DNA of 64,000 nucleotides. Source: an uncultured Actinomycetes bacterium (GTDB taxonomy: Bacteria > Actinomycetota > Thermoleophilia > Solirubrobacterales > Solirubrobacteraceae). Numbering within the stretch: the stretch's first letter is position 1; the number at the start of each line of letters is the position of its first letter. The stretch lies in NCBI GenBank assembly GCA_937888775.1, contig CALAQT010000423.1, positions 5,409 through 69,408 of the forward strand, read 5' to 3'. Below, piece after piece: positions 27,313 through 38,104 of the stretch. The notes under the pieces were generated by a model, which had not been told where the DNA came from, ran no database searches, and worked only from the letters and a program-made list of their open reading frames with translations. The translations under genes and the position numbers were made by a program.

Positions 27313-27631
27313 TCAGTCATCAGAATCGTCGCCGCTGCGGCGACGCTCATGACGCGCCGCGTCGACCAGTCGGTCGACTTCACGGTGGCGGCGCTCGACG
27401 TAGGAGCGTAGGTCCCGCTCCGCTTGCGCTCGCAGAGCGCGAACCTCCTCCGCGGCGTCGAGCCGCGCCTGGTCAAGGATTGCGGCCGCTTGCAGCCGGG
27501 CACCCTCCAGGGTCGCCTCCGCCTCCAAGCGTGTGCTCTGGACCAGCCGGGTCATAGCCGCGCCGGACCAGTCGAAAGTGGCGCTGTACCACGTAGACCG
27601 AACGCGTCTCGCCCTCACCGGTAGTGGCCAT
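27313..27631 (-). pseudogene. DivIVA-like coiled-coil protein with an internal deletion or frameshift
   Basis: ATG 27631 gives a frame with RSVYVVQRHFRLVRRGYDPA, the N-terminal pattern of DivIVA-like proteins (F-x-x-x-R-R-G-Y-D-x-x-x-V). Near 27550 homology moves to another frame: STRLEAEATLEGARLQAAAI, ARLDAAEEVRALRAQAERDL, RSYVERRHREVDRLVD, a heptad coiled coil. The usual stretch between them (V-D-x-x-L...WF and about 30 more residues) is missing. As read, an 80-residue coiled-coil product from an internal ATG at 27555 is possible. Membrane- or pole-associated scaffold proteins of this type help cell-wall growth. Confidence 0.55.
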
Positions 27632-27703
27632 AGGCTTCTGCGTTCGCCGATTTCCGCCGGACTCCTCCGGCTCGCAAAGGCCGACTAGCTCTGGCGGCGG
27701 GCG

Positions 27704-30361
<2,658 letters not shown>

Positions 30362-30424
30362 CACGCATCTCTCTCGTTTGCGTCCACGGCGGGAATCGAT
30401 CCTAGCCCTAGCTGTTTCCCAACG

Positions 30425-31453
30425 TCAGGCGGACGCTGCGGCGAGCGCGCGAGGTGACAGGCCCATCGCCTCGGCGACCAGCTCGTAGGAGCGTCGCCGC
30501 GCCTGATGGTCGTAGGTGATCGTGACGACGATCACCTCGTCGGCCTGGTACTGGGAAGCCAGCTCCTCGATCTCGGCCCGCACTTTCTCCGGTGAGCCGA
30601 TGATCGCGCGACGGCCGGGTATGCCGCCGATGAGCGGCTTGCCCTCGGCGGCCAGGAAGGCGAGCGCCTTCTCCGGGGCTGGCACCGGGATCAGTTGGCC
30701 GCGTCGCAGCAGCGTCATCGTCATTCGGCTGCTGGCCGCCAGACGCTGGGCCTCCTCATCGGTGGCTGCGCACAGGACCCAGGCCGCGACCGCCGTCTGG
30801 GGCGCCTGCAGGTCTCGCAGAGGGGTGAACCGCTGGCGGTAGAGCGCGGCGATCTCGCTGCCGCCCGGGTTGATGAAGTCCGCGAACGCGTAGCGCAGAC
30901 CCAGCTCCCCGGCCCAGATCGCGCTCTGCGGTGAGGACCCCAGCAGCCATGCAACCGGCAGTTCGGGCCGCCCGGGAAGCCCGGCGGCGAGATGGCGGAA
31001 GGGGTGATCGGCTGGCAGGTTGTCCTCGAGGTAGGCCAGCAGCTCGCCGAGCTGGTGCGGGAAATCGTCCGGCGCGGCCTGGCGCCGGTCGCGCTGCAGC
31101 GCGAACGTGGTGAGCGTATCGGTGCCGGCGGCTCGCCCGATCCCGAGGTCGATCCGCCCGGGATACAGGGCAGCCAGGATCGTGAATGACTCGGCGACCT
31201 TGAGTGGGCTGTAGTGCGGAAGCATCACGCCGCCGCTGCCGACCCGGATCGACTCGGTGGCCGATGCGATCGGACCGATCAGGACCTCCGGGCTGGGCCC
31301 GGCCAGCATCGCGCCGCCGTGGTGCTCGGCGACCCAGTAACGGTGGTAGCCGAGCTCGTCGGCCAGTCTTGCCAGGTCGATCGTGTTGCGCAGCGCGTCG
31401 GCGCCGGTCAGGCCCTCGGGGATCGGCGATTGATCGAGAACGGAAAGGCGCAT
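30425..31453 (-). CDS. LLM-class flavin-dependent oxidoreductase
   Basis: 342 residues from ATG 31453. Luciferase-like TIM barrel: LSVLDQSPIPEGLTGADAL, WVAEHHGGAMLAGPSPEVL, IRVGSGGVMLPHYSPLKVAE and LGIGRAAGTDTLT are hallmarks of the alkanal-monooxygenase-like (MsnO8/YhbW) subgroup. Usually FMNH2-dependent; the substrate cannot be inferred. Single gene, about 60 bases upstream of pyruvate phosphate dikinase in the leftward direction and possibly co-transcribed with it. Confidence 0.93.
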   Translation of the reverse strand: MRLSVLDQSPIPEGLTGADALRNTIDLARLADELGYHRYWVAEHHGGAMLAGPSPEVLIGPIASATESIRVGSGGVMLPHYSPLKVAESFTILAALYPGRIDLGIGRAAGTDTLTTFALQRDRRQAAPDDFPHQLGELLAYLEDNLPADHPFRHLAAGLPGRPELPVAWLLGSSPQSAIWAGELGLRYAFADFINPGGSEIAALYRQRFTPLRDLQAPQTAVAAWVLCAATDEEAQRLAASSRMTMTLLRRGQLIPVPAPEKALAFLAAEGKPLIGGIPGRRAIIGSPEKVRAEIEELASQYQADEVIVVTITYDHQARRRSYELVAEAMGLSPRALAAASA

Positions 31454-31541
31454 GGGATTGATGTTAGGAAGGTCTCGCGCTCGCCCCGGCCTGGCGTCGC
31501 TCCAAGCTGCGCGCCGGGCCCGACGGCGATACGGTCACGCG

Positions 31542-32303
31542 ATGCCGATCGCCACCTCGCTACGCGCCGTCGTCGCGACCCGCTATGTGACCGCACTGCG
31601 AGAGGGAGGATCACTGCCGGGCCTGGTCGAGGCCGACGACGACGGTCTCTACGTGACCAAGTTCCGCGGCGCGGGCCAGGGACTGCACGCGCTCGTGGCG
31701 GAGGTGATCGTCGGCGAGCTGGTCCGCCGCGCTGGGCCGCTGGTCCCTGAGCTGGTCACCGTGCAGATCGATCCGCGGTTGGGGGCGGCGGAGCCCGATC
31801 CGGAGATCCAGGAGCTGATCACCGCCAGCCCGGGCTCCAACCTCGGCGTGGACTTCCTGCCCGGCGCGCTGCCCTACACGCCCGCCGGCGCGTGGACGCC
31901 CGACCCGGAGCTGGCGGCCGAGGTCGTGTGGCTCGATGCGCTGACCACCAACGTCGACCGCAGCGCCAGAAATCCCAACCTGCTGCTGTGGCACGACCGC
32001 CTTTGGCTGATCGATCACGGCGCCGCGCTCTACCTCCAGCACGCGGGCCTGGATCCTGCCGCCCAGGCGCAGCGGCCCTTCCCGCTGATCGCCGAGCACG
32101 TCCTGCTCCCGTTCGCGGGTTCGATCCTGGAAGCCGACGAGCGGCTGCGAGCGCGGGTGGACGAGCAGTCGATCGAGGCCGTCGTCGGCCTGGTGCCGGT
32201 TGACTGGTTCGTCGGCGATCCGCCGGAGACCTACGTCGAGTATCTGACGCGCCGGCTCGCCAGCCAGGCGTTTGCCCAAGAGGCCGAGCGTGCTCGGCGC
32301 TGA
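31542..32303 (+). CDS. HipA-like kinase-family protein
   Basis: 253 residues from ATG 31542. HipA-family kinase features: YVTKFRGAGQG (ATP loop and Lys), LDALTTNVDRSARNPNLL (HRD-like catalytic loop) and LWLIDHGAALY (metal-binding DFG-like). The N-terminal HipA regulatory domain is absent. Such short HipA-like proteins are regularly followed by a DUF3037 gene, as here. A kinase-type toxin or regulator is plausible but unproven. Divergent from the LLM gene. Confidence 0.85.
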   Translation: MPIATSLRAVVATRYVTALREGGSLPGLVEADDDGLYVTKFRGAGQGLHALVAEVIVGELVRRAGPLVPELVTVQIDPRLGAAEPDPEIQELITASPGSNLGVDFLPGALPYTPAGAWTPDPELAAEVVWLDALTTNVDRSARNPNLLLWHDRLWLIDHGAALYLQHAGLDPAAQAQRPFPLIAEHVLLPFAGSILEADERLRARVDEQSIEAVVGLVPVDWFVGDPPETYVEYLTRRLASQAFAQEAERARR

Positions 32304-32685
32304 CCCGTTCGCCTATGCGATCGTCCGCCTGGTTCCGCGCGTCGAGCGCGGCGAGCGCTTCAACGTGGGGGTCGTGCTCTACTGCCGTCAGCGCGACTTC
32401 CTCGCCGCCCGCGTGGCACTGGACGAGGCCCGTCTGGCCACGCTGGCGCCCGAGGTGAGCCCAGCCGACGTTCGAGCGCATCTGGCGGCGCTGATGCGAG
32501 TGGCGCAGGGCGACGCCGGCGCCGGCCCGATCGCGACGCTGCCGAAGTCCGAGCGCTTCGGCTGGCTCGCAGCCCCGTCGAGCACGATCATCCAGGCCTC
32601 CGAGGTCCATACCGGCCTGTGCGATGACCCGGCCGAGACGCTCGACGAGCTCTTCGCGCGACTGGTGGCACCGGTCGGGAACTGA
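32290..32685 (+). CDS. DUF3037 family protein
   Basis: 131 residues from GTG 32290, chosen because AGAGG lies upstream and the 14-base overlap with the kinase is short; an in-frame TTG at 32272 is an alternative. Core FAYAIVRLVPRVERGERFNV plus GVVLYCRQ and the C-terminal HTGLCDDPAETLDELFARLV are diagnostic of DUF3037. Unknown biochemistry. Because it overlaps the HipA-like gene, the two are translationally coupled and probably act together. Confidence 0.88.
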   Translation: MLGADPFAYAIVRLVPRVERGERFNVGVVLYCRQRDFLAARVALDEARLATLAPEVSPADVRAHLAALMRVAQGDAGAGPIATLPKSERFGWLAAPSSTIIQASEVHTGLCDDPAETLDELFARLVAPVGN

Positions 32686-32775
32686 TCGGACGGCGCGATC
32701 CGGTTCTGATCTGCCAGCAGTCAAAGCGGCCCACGCGGCCGTCAGCGGCAACCACAGAGACGAGCGGCCGCGACG

Positions 32776-32965
32776 CATGAGCCGGCCGACGGCCGCCATC
32801 AGCTCGTCGGTCTTCGCATTGCGCTCGTCGGCGGAAGGCGCTGCCGTTACGCAATGGTGGGCGTGGTCGTCGAGCAACCCGAGCGCATTGGGCGGCGGGG
32901 GCGCGGCTTCGATCGCCCGGGCGACCGCTCTGGGGGCCGCGTCGTCTTCGTGCTCGTATGCGGCG
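32776..32965 (-). pseudogene. CsoR/FrmR-family regulator fragment
   Basis: In the leftward frame NALGLLDDHAHHCVTAA and NAKTDELMAAVGRLMR match the second and third helices of CsoR/FrmR metal- or formaldehyde-sensing repressors, including the His and Cys of the HxxxC ligand pair. The first helix with its Cys and DNA-contacting Arg residues is missing; upstream residues (PRAVARAIEAAPPPP) do not align. No start codon fits. The frame runs on past the homology without a proper end, so I consider it a remnant. The rest of the 314-base gap between DUF3037 and Fpg holds nothing else. Confidence 0.5.
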
Positions 32966-32999
32966 GTGGCGATGCTTGGGACCCCCACGGCTCGTCGCC

Positions 33000-33746
33000 T
33001 CAGGACTGACAGACCGGGCACCAGTAGCTGGTCCGGCCGGCAACCGTGGCGCGCTCCAGGGAGTGCCCGCAGCGCGGGCAGGATCCGCCCCGCTGCCGGG
33101 CCTTGACGAACCCGCCCGTGTGTACCCCGCCCTTGCGGATCGCCGAGCGGATTGCCGAGCGCAACTCACGGCGCAGGCGGTCGAGCTCTTCCTCGGTCAG
33201 ATCGCCGGTGGAATGGGTGGGGGTGAGCCGGGCCTGCCACAGCGTCTGGTCGGCCAGCAGGTTGCCCACTCCCGCGATCGCGTGCTGATCGAGCAGCCGG
33301 GCCTTGAGCGGGGTGTGGCCGGCTCCGATCCGCCGACGGAACTCCGCGCGGCTGACGTCGGCCGCATCGGGTCCGACATGATCGAAGTCGGGGTTGAGGA
33401 TCGCGCGGCTGAGGCGGCGCTTGTCACGCAGGGCAAAGCGGGTCCCATCGTCGAACTCGACCGTCAAGCGGTCCCAGCGCGAGGCGTGATCGGGCCCGTC
33501 GAGTGCGATCGAGCCGGCCATGCCGAGGTGCAGGCCCAGGGTGGGCCCGTCGGCCGTGTCCAGCCACAGGAACTTGCCGCGGCGATGCGCCGCGACCAGC
33601 CGGTGGCCAGCCAGCGCATCGGCGATCTCGCCCGGCGCGTGGGGCCGGCACACATAGGTGTCGCGGTCGTCCACGTGCGTGATCCGGCGGCCCAGCACGG
33701 TTGCCAGCCGCTGGCGGGCTCGTTCCGCCTCTGGAAGCTCGGGCAT
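33000..33746 (-). CDS. formamidopyrimidine-DNA glycosylase family protein (Fpg/Nei)
   Basis: 248 residues from ATG 33746. N-terminal catalytic Pro and Glu in MPELPEAE, Lys in HRRGKFLWL, helix-two-turn-helix LLDQHAIAGVGNLLADQTLW, and the C-terminal zinc finger C-x-x-C-x16-C-x-x-C (SCPRCGHSLE...WCPVCQ). Removes oxidised purines and nicks abasic sites. The family contains Fpg (MutM) and endonuclease VIII types; the sequence looks closer to Fpg but I cannot settle it. Slightly shorter than typical (270). Confidence 0.93.
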   Translation of the reverse strand: MPELPEAERARQRLATVLGRRITHVDDRDTYVCRPHAPGEIADALAGHRLVAAHRRGKFLWLDTADGPTLGLHLGMAGSIALDGPDHASRWDRLTVEFDDGTRFALRDKRRLSRAILNPDFDHVGPDAADVSRAEFRRRIGAGHTPLKARLLDQHAIAGVGNLLADQTLWQARLTPTHSTGDLTEEELDRLRRELRSAIRSAIRKGGVHTGGFVKARQRGGSCPRCGHSLERATVAGRTSYWCPVCQS

Positions 33747-33829
33747 CGGCTCAGCCTATCCGGGCCGGCCTGGTGTCAAATCACGACACCGGCGCGCCTG
33801 CGAGTCTCGCCCCGCGGGACGACCGCAAG

Positions 33830-34363
33830 TCAGGCGGGACTTCCGCCGGACGAAGTGACTCCGGGTGGTGCCAGCGTCCGTTCTTGCGTCGGCGACTCAG
33901 GCGACTGCGACAGCGCGCCACCCGGATCCTCGTCGGAGTGGACGACCAGTACGGGCACCGGGCTGTGATGAAGCGCGTATTGGCTGACGCTGCCCGTCAG
34001 CGAGGCAGTCAGCGGGCTCCGGCCGCGGGATCCCATTACCAGTAGGTCGTGGTCGCCCTCGCGCAGGCGGGACATCAGCGCGTCGCGGATTGGCTCATGG
34101 CTGAGGATCTTCGTCACGGGCACCGACTGCGGGACACGATCGACGGCGTCGCGCAGGGCGTTCTGCGCCTCGCGCTCCAGATCGGCGGTCAGCGGTCCGA
34201 TCGCCGGGATCGTCAGTGGCGTGCAGGCCCAGGACGGAGGCCGGCAGACCGCGGTCAGGATCGAAAGCCGCGCGCGATTGGAGATCGCGATGTCGATCGC
34301 CTCGGTCATAGCCCGCTCGGCGTGCGAGGAGCCGTCAACGCAAACAAGGATGTTCCGGAACAT
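33830..34363 (-). CDS. universal stress protein
   Basis: 177 residues from ATG 34363. UspA fold: FRNILVCVDGSSHAERAM at the N-terminus and the ATP-binding pattern VMGSRGRSPLTASLTGSVSQ (G-x2-G-x9-G-S), so nucleotide binding is likely. About 30 extra residues at the C-terminus (rich in Ser/Pro/Gly) are not part of the domain. Divergent from a MarR gene across a 72-base gap that carries a direct-repeat operator. Confidence 0.93.
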   Translation of the reverse strand: MFRNILVCVDGSSHAERAMTEAIDIAISNRARLSILTAVCRPPSWACTPLTIPAIGPLTADLEREAQNALRDAVDRVPQSVPVTKILSHEPIRDALMSRLREGDHDLLVMGSRGRSPLTASLTGSVSQYALHHSPVPVLVVHSDEDPGGALSQSPESPTQERTLAPPGVTSSGGSPA

Positions 34364-34388
34364 GGATCGAGGTCTCCAACGATTAACC

Positions 34389-34414
34389 TAGCATGCCAAA
34401 CATTAGCATGCCAA
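34389..34414. promoter_or_regulatory. two direct repeats TAGCATGCCAA between Usp and MarR
   Basis: TAGCATGCCAA at 34389-34399 and 34404-34414, starts 15 bases apart, each containing the palindrome GCATGC. They end 21 bases before the marR ATG and about 25 bases from the usp start, the right place for an autoregulatory MarR operator controlling both genes. Confidence 0.6.
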
Positions 34415-34435
34415 GTGCTGTTATTCTGAGCAGCG

Positions 34436-34912
34436 ATGGCGCTTGAGATGAGCACTCCGCCCGACAGCCGCGTCGACGGCTTCCTGCTCGCGTTTGACGG
34501 CTTCGCTCAGGCGGTGAGGCGGGCGCGCGGCGCCACCGCGCAGGTCAGGCAAGACGCATTGACGCTCTCGCAGCACTCGCTGCTGCAGGCGCTGTCGGCA
34601 CGGGAGGCCGCCCGGGTGCAGGAGCTTGCGGCCGAGGCTGGGATCACGCCGTCGACGGCGACGCGGATCCTGGACGTGCTGGAGCGCCGGGCGATAGTGC
34701 GCCGGGCGCGTTCGCTGGAGGACCGCCGCGGCGTGACGGTGACCCTGACTGCGCTGGGGCGCGAGGCATTGCGTCGCCAGGACGCCTGGTTGCGAGGTCG
34801 CCAGCGTGCCTTCTACGCGGCCCTGCCCTCCGGGGAACGCGAGCTGGCGCCGGACCTGCTGATTCGCCTGGCGGCGCTGATCGATGAGCTCGCCGCCGGC
34901 CCCGACGCTTAA
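34436..34912 (+). CDS. MarR-family transcriptional regulator
   Basis: 158 residues from ATG 34436 (an ATG five codons later is also possible). Winged helix: RVQELAAEAGITPSTATRIL as recognition region, wing RARSLEDRRGVTVTLTALG. Helices at both ends for dimerisation. It is divergent from a universal stress protein and followed by a secreted phosphatase. The direct repeats at 34389-34414 are the obvious operator. Confidence 0.9.
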   Translation: MALEMSTPPDSRVDGFLLAFDGFAQAVRRARGATAQVRQDALTLSQHSLLQALSAREAARVQELAAEAGITPSTATRILDVLERRAIVRRARSLEDRRGVTVTLTALGREALRRQDAWLRGRQRAFYAALPSGERELAPDLLIRLAALIDELAAGPDA

Positions 34913-35066
34913 GAGGCCCCGGCCCGATTCCAAGACGCATCACGCCGGCTGATCGGCGGCGATGTTCACAAGAGGTACACATGATCTGCACACAGGGGCT
35001 ACAGGCCGCCTCGGCGCCGTCCATATACATCGAGCTTCGTAATCGTTGCGATCAAGGAGCCATCAG

Positions 35067-36767
35067 ATGTCAGGACGTTTCAAGCTCGGCGGGCTGGCGG
35101 CGGCGGCGCTCGCCGCGGGCGCCCTCTCGGCACCGGTGACGGCGCTCGCGGGGCATGCCCACCCACGGTCTGAACCGGCTCGGCGAGCCGAGGTTCGGCA
35201 AGGCCTACAGCACGTGCTGGTGATCTCGGTCGACGGTATGCACCAGTCCGACCTGGAGTGGTATGCGCGCAACCATCCGAATTCAGAGCTGGCCGCGCTC
35301 GCAGAGCACGGCGCCCAATACGCCAATGCGCAGACCCAGGTCCCGTCGGACTCATTCCCCGGAACGGTCGGCATGTTCACCGGCGGGGATCCGCGCGTGA
35401 CCGGGGTCTACTACGACGACGAGTACAACCATGCCCTGTTGCCGCCCGGCACGACGACGTGCACCCCGGGGCTGGCGCTGGGGTCGCCGGTGATCTACGA
35501 CTCGCCGGTCGACATCAATTCGAGGCGGCTGGACGCCGGCGAGGGACTTTCGGGGCTGCCGGGCAGCATCCTGCAGATGACCGGCCACCCGCAATCGCTG
35601 ATCGTGCCGTCCGGCCTGCCCGTCGATCCCAACACATGCACGCCGGTCTACCCGCATCAGTACCTGGGGGTCAACACCGTCTTCAACGTCGCCCACGATG
35701 CAGGGCTGCGGACGGCCTACTCGGACAAGCACCCAGCCTACGAGATCCTCGACGGACCCTCTGGCAACGGGATCGACGACCTGTTCACGCCGGAGATCGA
35801 CAGTCTCGCGCTGGAGCCCAACGGGACCCGGTACCCGGGTAATGACACCACCTGGACGAGCGACAACGCCGCCACGATGCAGTACGACTCCTACAAGGTC
35901 CAGGCGGTCATAAACGAGATCGATGGCTATAACCACAGCCGCGGCGAGAAGGTCGGCGTTCCGGCCATCTTCGGGATGAACTTCCAGACCGTCTCGACGG
36001 CCGAGAAGCTCCCGACCTCCGACGGCCTGAGGGGCGGCTACTACCCCGGCGCCACCGATCCGGGGCCGCTGTTGCAGCAGGCGCTGGATTACATCAACGA
36101 CCAGATGGCCAGGATGGTCTCAGAGCTGCGAGCCCAGGGAGTGGCGGACTCGACGGCGATCATCTTCACGGCCAAGCATGGCCAGTCGCCGAAGGACCCC
36201 AATCAACTCACCCGGATCGACGACGGTCCGATCATCGCCGGGATCAACGCCGCCTGGACGCAGGCCCATCCGGGCGCCGGGGCGCTCGTGGCGGCGTCCA
36301 GCGACGACGATGGGATGCTGCTTTGGCTCAGCGACCGCTCGCCCGAGGCGACCAGCTTCGTCGAGCGCTATCTGCTGACTCATCCGGCGACCGGCAACAC
36401 AGCGACGGGAGGCTCACGGACGCTTCAAGCCTCCGGTCTGGCCCAGGTTTACGCCGGGGACGGGGCGGCACAGAACTTCGGCGTGCCGGTCAGCGACCCC
36501 CACCATCCCGACATCGTGGGGGTGGTCCAGCAGGGTGTGGTCTACACGGGTGCAACCGCCAAGATCGCCGAGCACGGGGGCGCCAATCCGGAGGATCGCG
36601 ACGTCCCGCTGGTGGTCTACGCACCCGCGGCCGTGGGCGCCAACCTGATCGGCCAGACGGTGAAGACCGAGCAGATCGCACCCACCATCCTGCGGCTCCT
36701 GGGCCTGGATCCCCAAAGCCTCGACGCGGTTCGCATCGAAGGCACCCGGGTTCTGCCAGGCCTGTAA
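35067..36767 (+). CDS. secreted alkaline-phosphatase-superfamily enzyme (phosphodiesterase/nucleotide pyrophosphatase-like)
   Basis: 566 residues from ATG 35067 with AAGGAG upstream. Signal peptide with Ala-rich core ending near APVTALAG. Metal ligand and nucleophile regions of the superfamily: VISVDGMHQSDLEW (first Asp), PSDSFPGTVGMFTGGDP (Ser/Thr nucleophile), YSDKHPAYEIL, then FTAKHGQSP and KIAEHGGANPEDRDVPLVVY (late Asp/His ligands). This arrangement matches type I phosphodiesterase/nucleotide pyrophosphatase domains rather than PhoA. Extracellular phosphate or nucleotide scavenging is inferred. Ends in a strong terminator. Confidence 0.9.
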   Translation: MSGRFKLGGLAAAALAAGALSAPVTALAGHAHPRSEPARRAEVRQGLQHVLVISVDGMHQSDLEWYARNHPNSELAALAEHGAQYANAQTQVPSDSFPGTVGMFTGGDPRVTGVYYDDEYNHALLPPGTTTCTPGLALGSPVIYDSPVDINSRRLDAGEGLSGLPGSILQMTGHPQSLIVPSGLPVDPNTCTPVYPHQYLGVNTVFNVAHDAGLRTAYSDKHPAYEILDGPSGNGIDDLFTPEIDSLALEPNGTRYPGNDTTWTSDNAATMQYDSYKVQAVINEIDGYNHSRGEKVGVPAIFGMNFQTVSTAEKLPTSDGLRGGYYPGATDPGPLLQQALDYINDQMARMVSELRAQGVADSTAIIFTAKHGQSPKDPNQLTRIDDGPIIAGINAAWTQAHPGAGALVAASSDDDGMLLWLSDRSPEATSFVERYLLTHPATGNTATGGSRTLQASGLAQVYAGDGAAQNFGVPVSDPHHPDIVGVVQQGVVYTGATAKIAEHGGANPEDRDVPLVVYAPAAVGANLIGQTVKTEQIAPTILRLLGLDPQSLDAVRIEGTRVLPGL

Positions 36768-36783
36768 CAGGACGCCGCGAGAC

Positions 36784-36823
36784 CTCGCCGGGCGCCATTT
36801 CTCCTCCTTTGGCGCCCGGCGAG
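36784..36823 (+). terminator. 13-bp perfect stem-loop after the secreted phosphatase
   Basis: CTCGCCGGGCGCC pairs perfectly with GGCGCCCGGCGAG across a 14-base pyrimidine loop, 17 bases after the stop. Very stable; no U-run. Confidence 0.8.
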
Positions 36824-37087
36824 TCAACCAGTGGGGCACAGGCGCAACGGGGGTCGACGCGTCCCGGCGGGGGGTCGCCGGGGCGCGTCGTGCGCTCCGG
36901 CACCCCCTGGCGTGGCGGGTGCGTCGGACGCTCCGGCACCTCTGGGCTAGCGCGCGCGTCGCGCGCTACGACACCCCCGGGGTTCCTCGATGCAGGGGTT
37001 TCGCGTCGGGGTTGGGTGGCTCTGATACCCCCCGGCTGTCGGGTTTGGGCCACCCGCGGTTGGAATCCGGCGCACAATTGACGCACC
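36824..37087. other. non-coding gap with short repeats and a 9-bp hairpin
   Basis: No coding signal on either strand. It carries CGCTCCGGCACC twice (36893-36904 and 36929-36940, 36 bases apart) and a perfect hairpin TAGCGCGCG-CGT-CGCGCGCTA at 36948-36968. The last 60 bases before the ketosynthase GTG contain CAATTGACGCACC and probably its promoter. Composition is G/C-extreme. Confidence 0.5.
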
Positions 37088-38104
37088 GTGTGTGATGTGA
37101 CTGCGACCACCAGCCAGCCTGAGACGCTGGCGCTGCCCGATCCGCCGATGCCCAGGCGGGTCGGCTGCGCCGTCGCCTCGGTGGGGGTGAGTGTGCCCGA
37201 GCGGATCGTCGCCAACGCCGAGATCGCTCAGCGCCTGGGCGTCGACGAGGCCTGGATCGAGCGGCGCACGGGGATCCGTACGCGACGGATCGCTGAGCCG
37301 CACGAGCGCCTGGAGACCCACGCGACCCGCGCTGCGCGGCGAGCGCTGGAGCGCGCCGGGGTCGCCGCGCAGGACGTCGATCTGATCGTCGTCGCCACCA
37401 CCACCGCGGATGAGCTGATGCCGGGGACGGCGCCGCTGGTGGCCCACGCCCTGGGGGCGACCCGGGCGGGCGCGTTCGACGTCGGTTCGGCGTGCACCGG
37501 ATTCCTGTCGGCGCTGGCGGTCGGCGCATCGGCGATCGAAGCCGGCCGGGCCCTTTGCGTCGTCGTGGTCGGGGCGGACTTCATGTCCCGGATCACCGAT
37601 CCACAGGATCGCGTCACCGCGGCGGTGTTCGCCGACGGGGCCGGCGCAGTGGTGCTGCAGGACACCATCGCACCCGGTCGCATCAGCCCGATCGTGCTGG
37701 GCGCCGACGGCGCCGGTGCGGATCACATCATCGCTCGGCGCTCTGACGGGATGATCAGGATGCGCGGCCACGAAACCTTCCGCGAGGCCGTGGCGCAGCT
37801 GACGCTCACTACGCTGCACGCGGTCAGGGCGGCCGGCTTGGGACTTTCCGACGTCGAGCTGTTCGTCTACCACCAGGCCAACGGGCGGATCCTGGCCGCC
37901 GTCGGCGAGCGGCTCGGCCTGTCCGCGGGGCGCGTGGTGGACTGCATCGGCGAGTACGGCAACACCTCGGCCGCGACGCTGCCGCTGGCACTGGAGTTCA
38001 GCGAGCGTCACGGGCTGCTCAGCGAAGGCGACCGGGTCCTGCTCGGGGCCTTCGGCGCCGGCTTCACCTGGGGTGCCACGGTGATCGAATGGGGCCGGCC
38101 ATGA
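37088..38104 (+). CDS. beta-ketoacyl-ACP synthase III family protein (FabH-like)
   Basis: 338 residues from GTG 37088; the family fold starts at about residue 20. Catalytic triad complete: Cys in FDVGSACTGFLSAL, His in VYHQANGRIL, Asn in YGNTSAATLPLAL. It condenses an acyl-CoA starter with malonyl-ACP or malonyl-CoA. Its TGA overlaps the ATG of a carboxylase and so on, giving a coupled three-gene operon. A secondary FabH in such an operon usually serves a special lipid or polyketide rather than bulk fatty acid synthesis. Confidence 0.93.
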   Translation: MCDVTATTSQPETLALPDPPMPRRVGCAVASVGVSVPERIVANAEIAQRLGVDEAWIERRTGIRTRRIAEPHERLETHATRAARRALERAGVAAQDVDLIVVATTTADELMPGTAPLVAHALGATRAGAFDVGSACTGFLSALAVGASAIEAGRALCVVVVGADFMSRITDPQDRVTAAVFADGAGAVVLQDTIAPGRISPIVLGADGAGADHIIARRSDGMIRMRGHETFREAVAQLTLTTLHAVRAAGLGLSDVELFVYHQANGRILAAVGERLGLSAGRVVDCIGEYGNTSAATLPLALEFSERHGLLSEGDRVLLGAFGAGFTWGATVIEWGRP

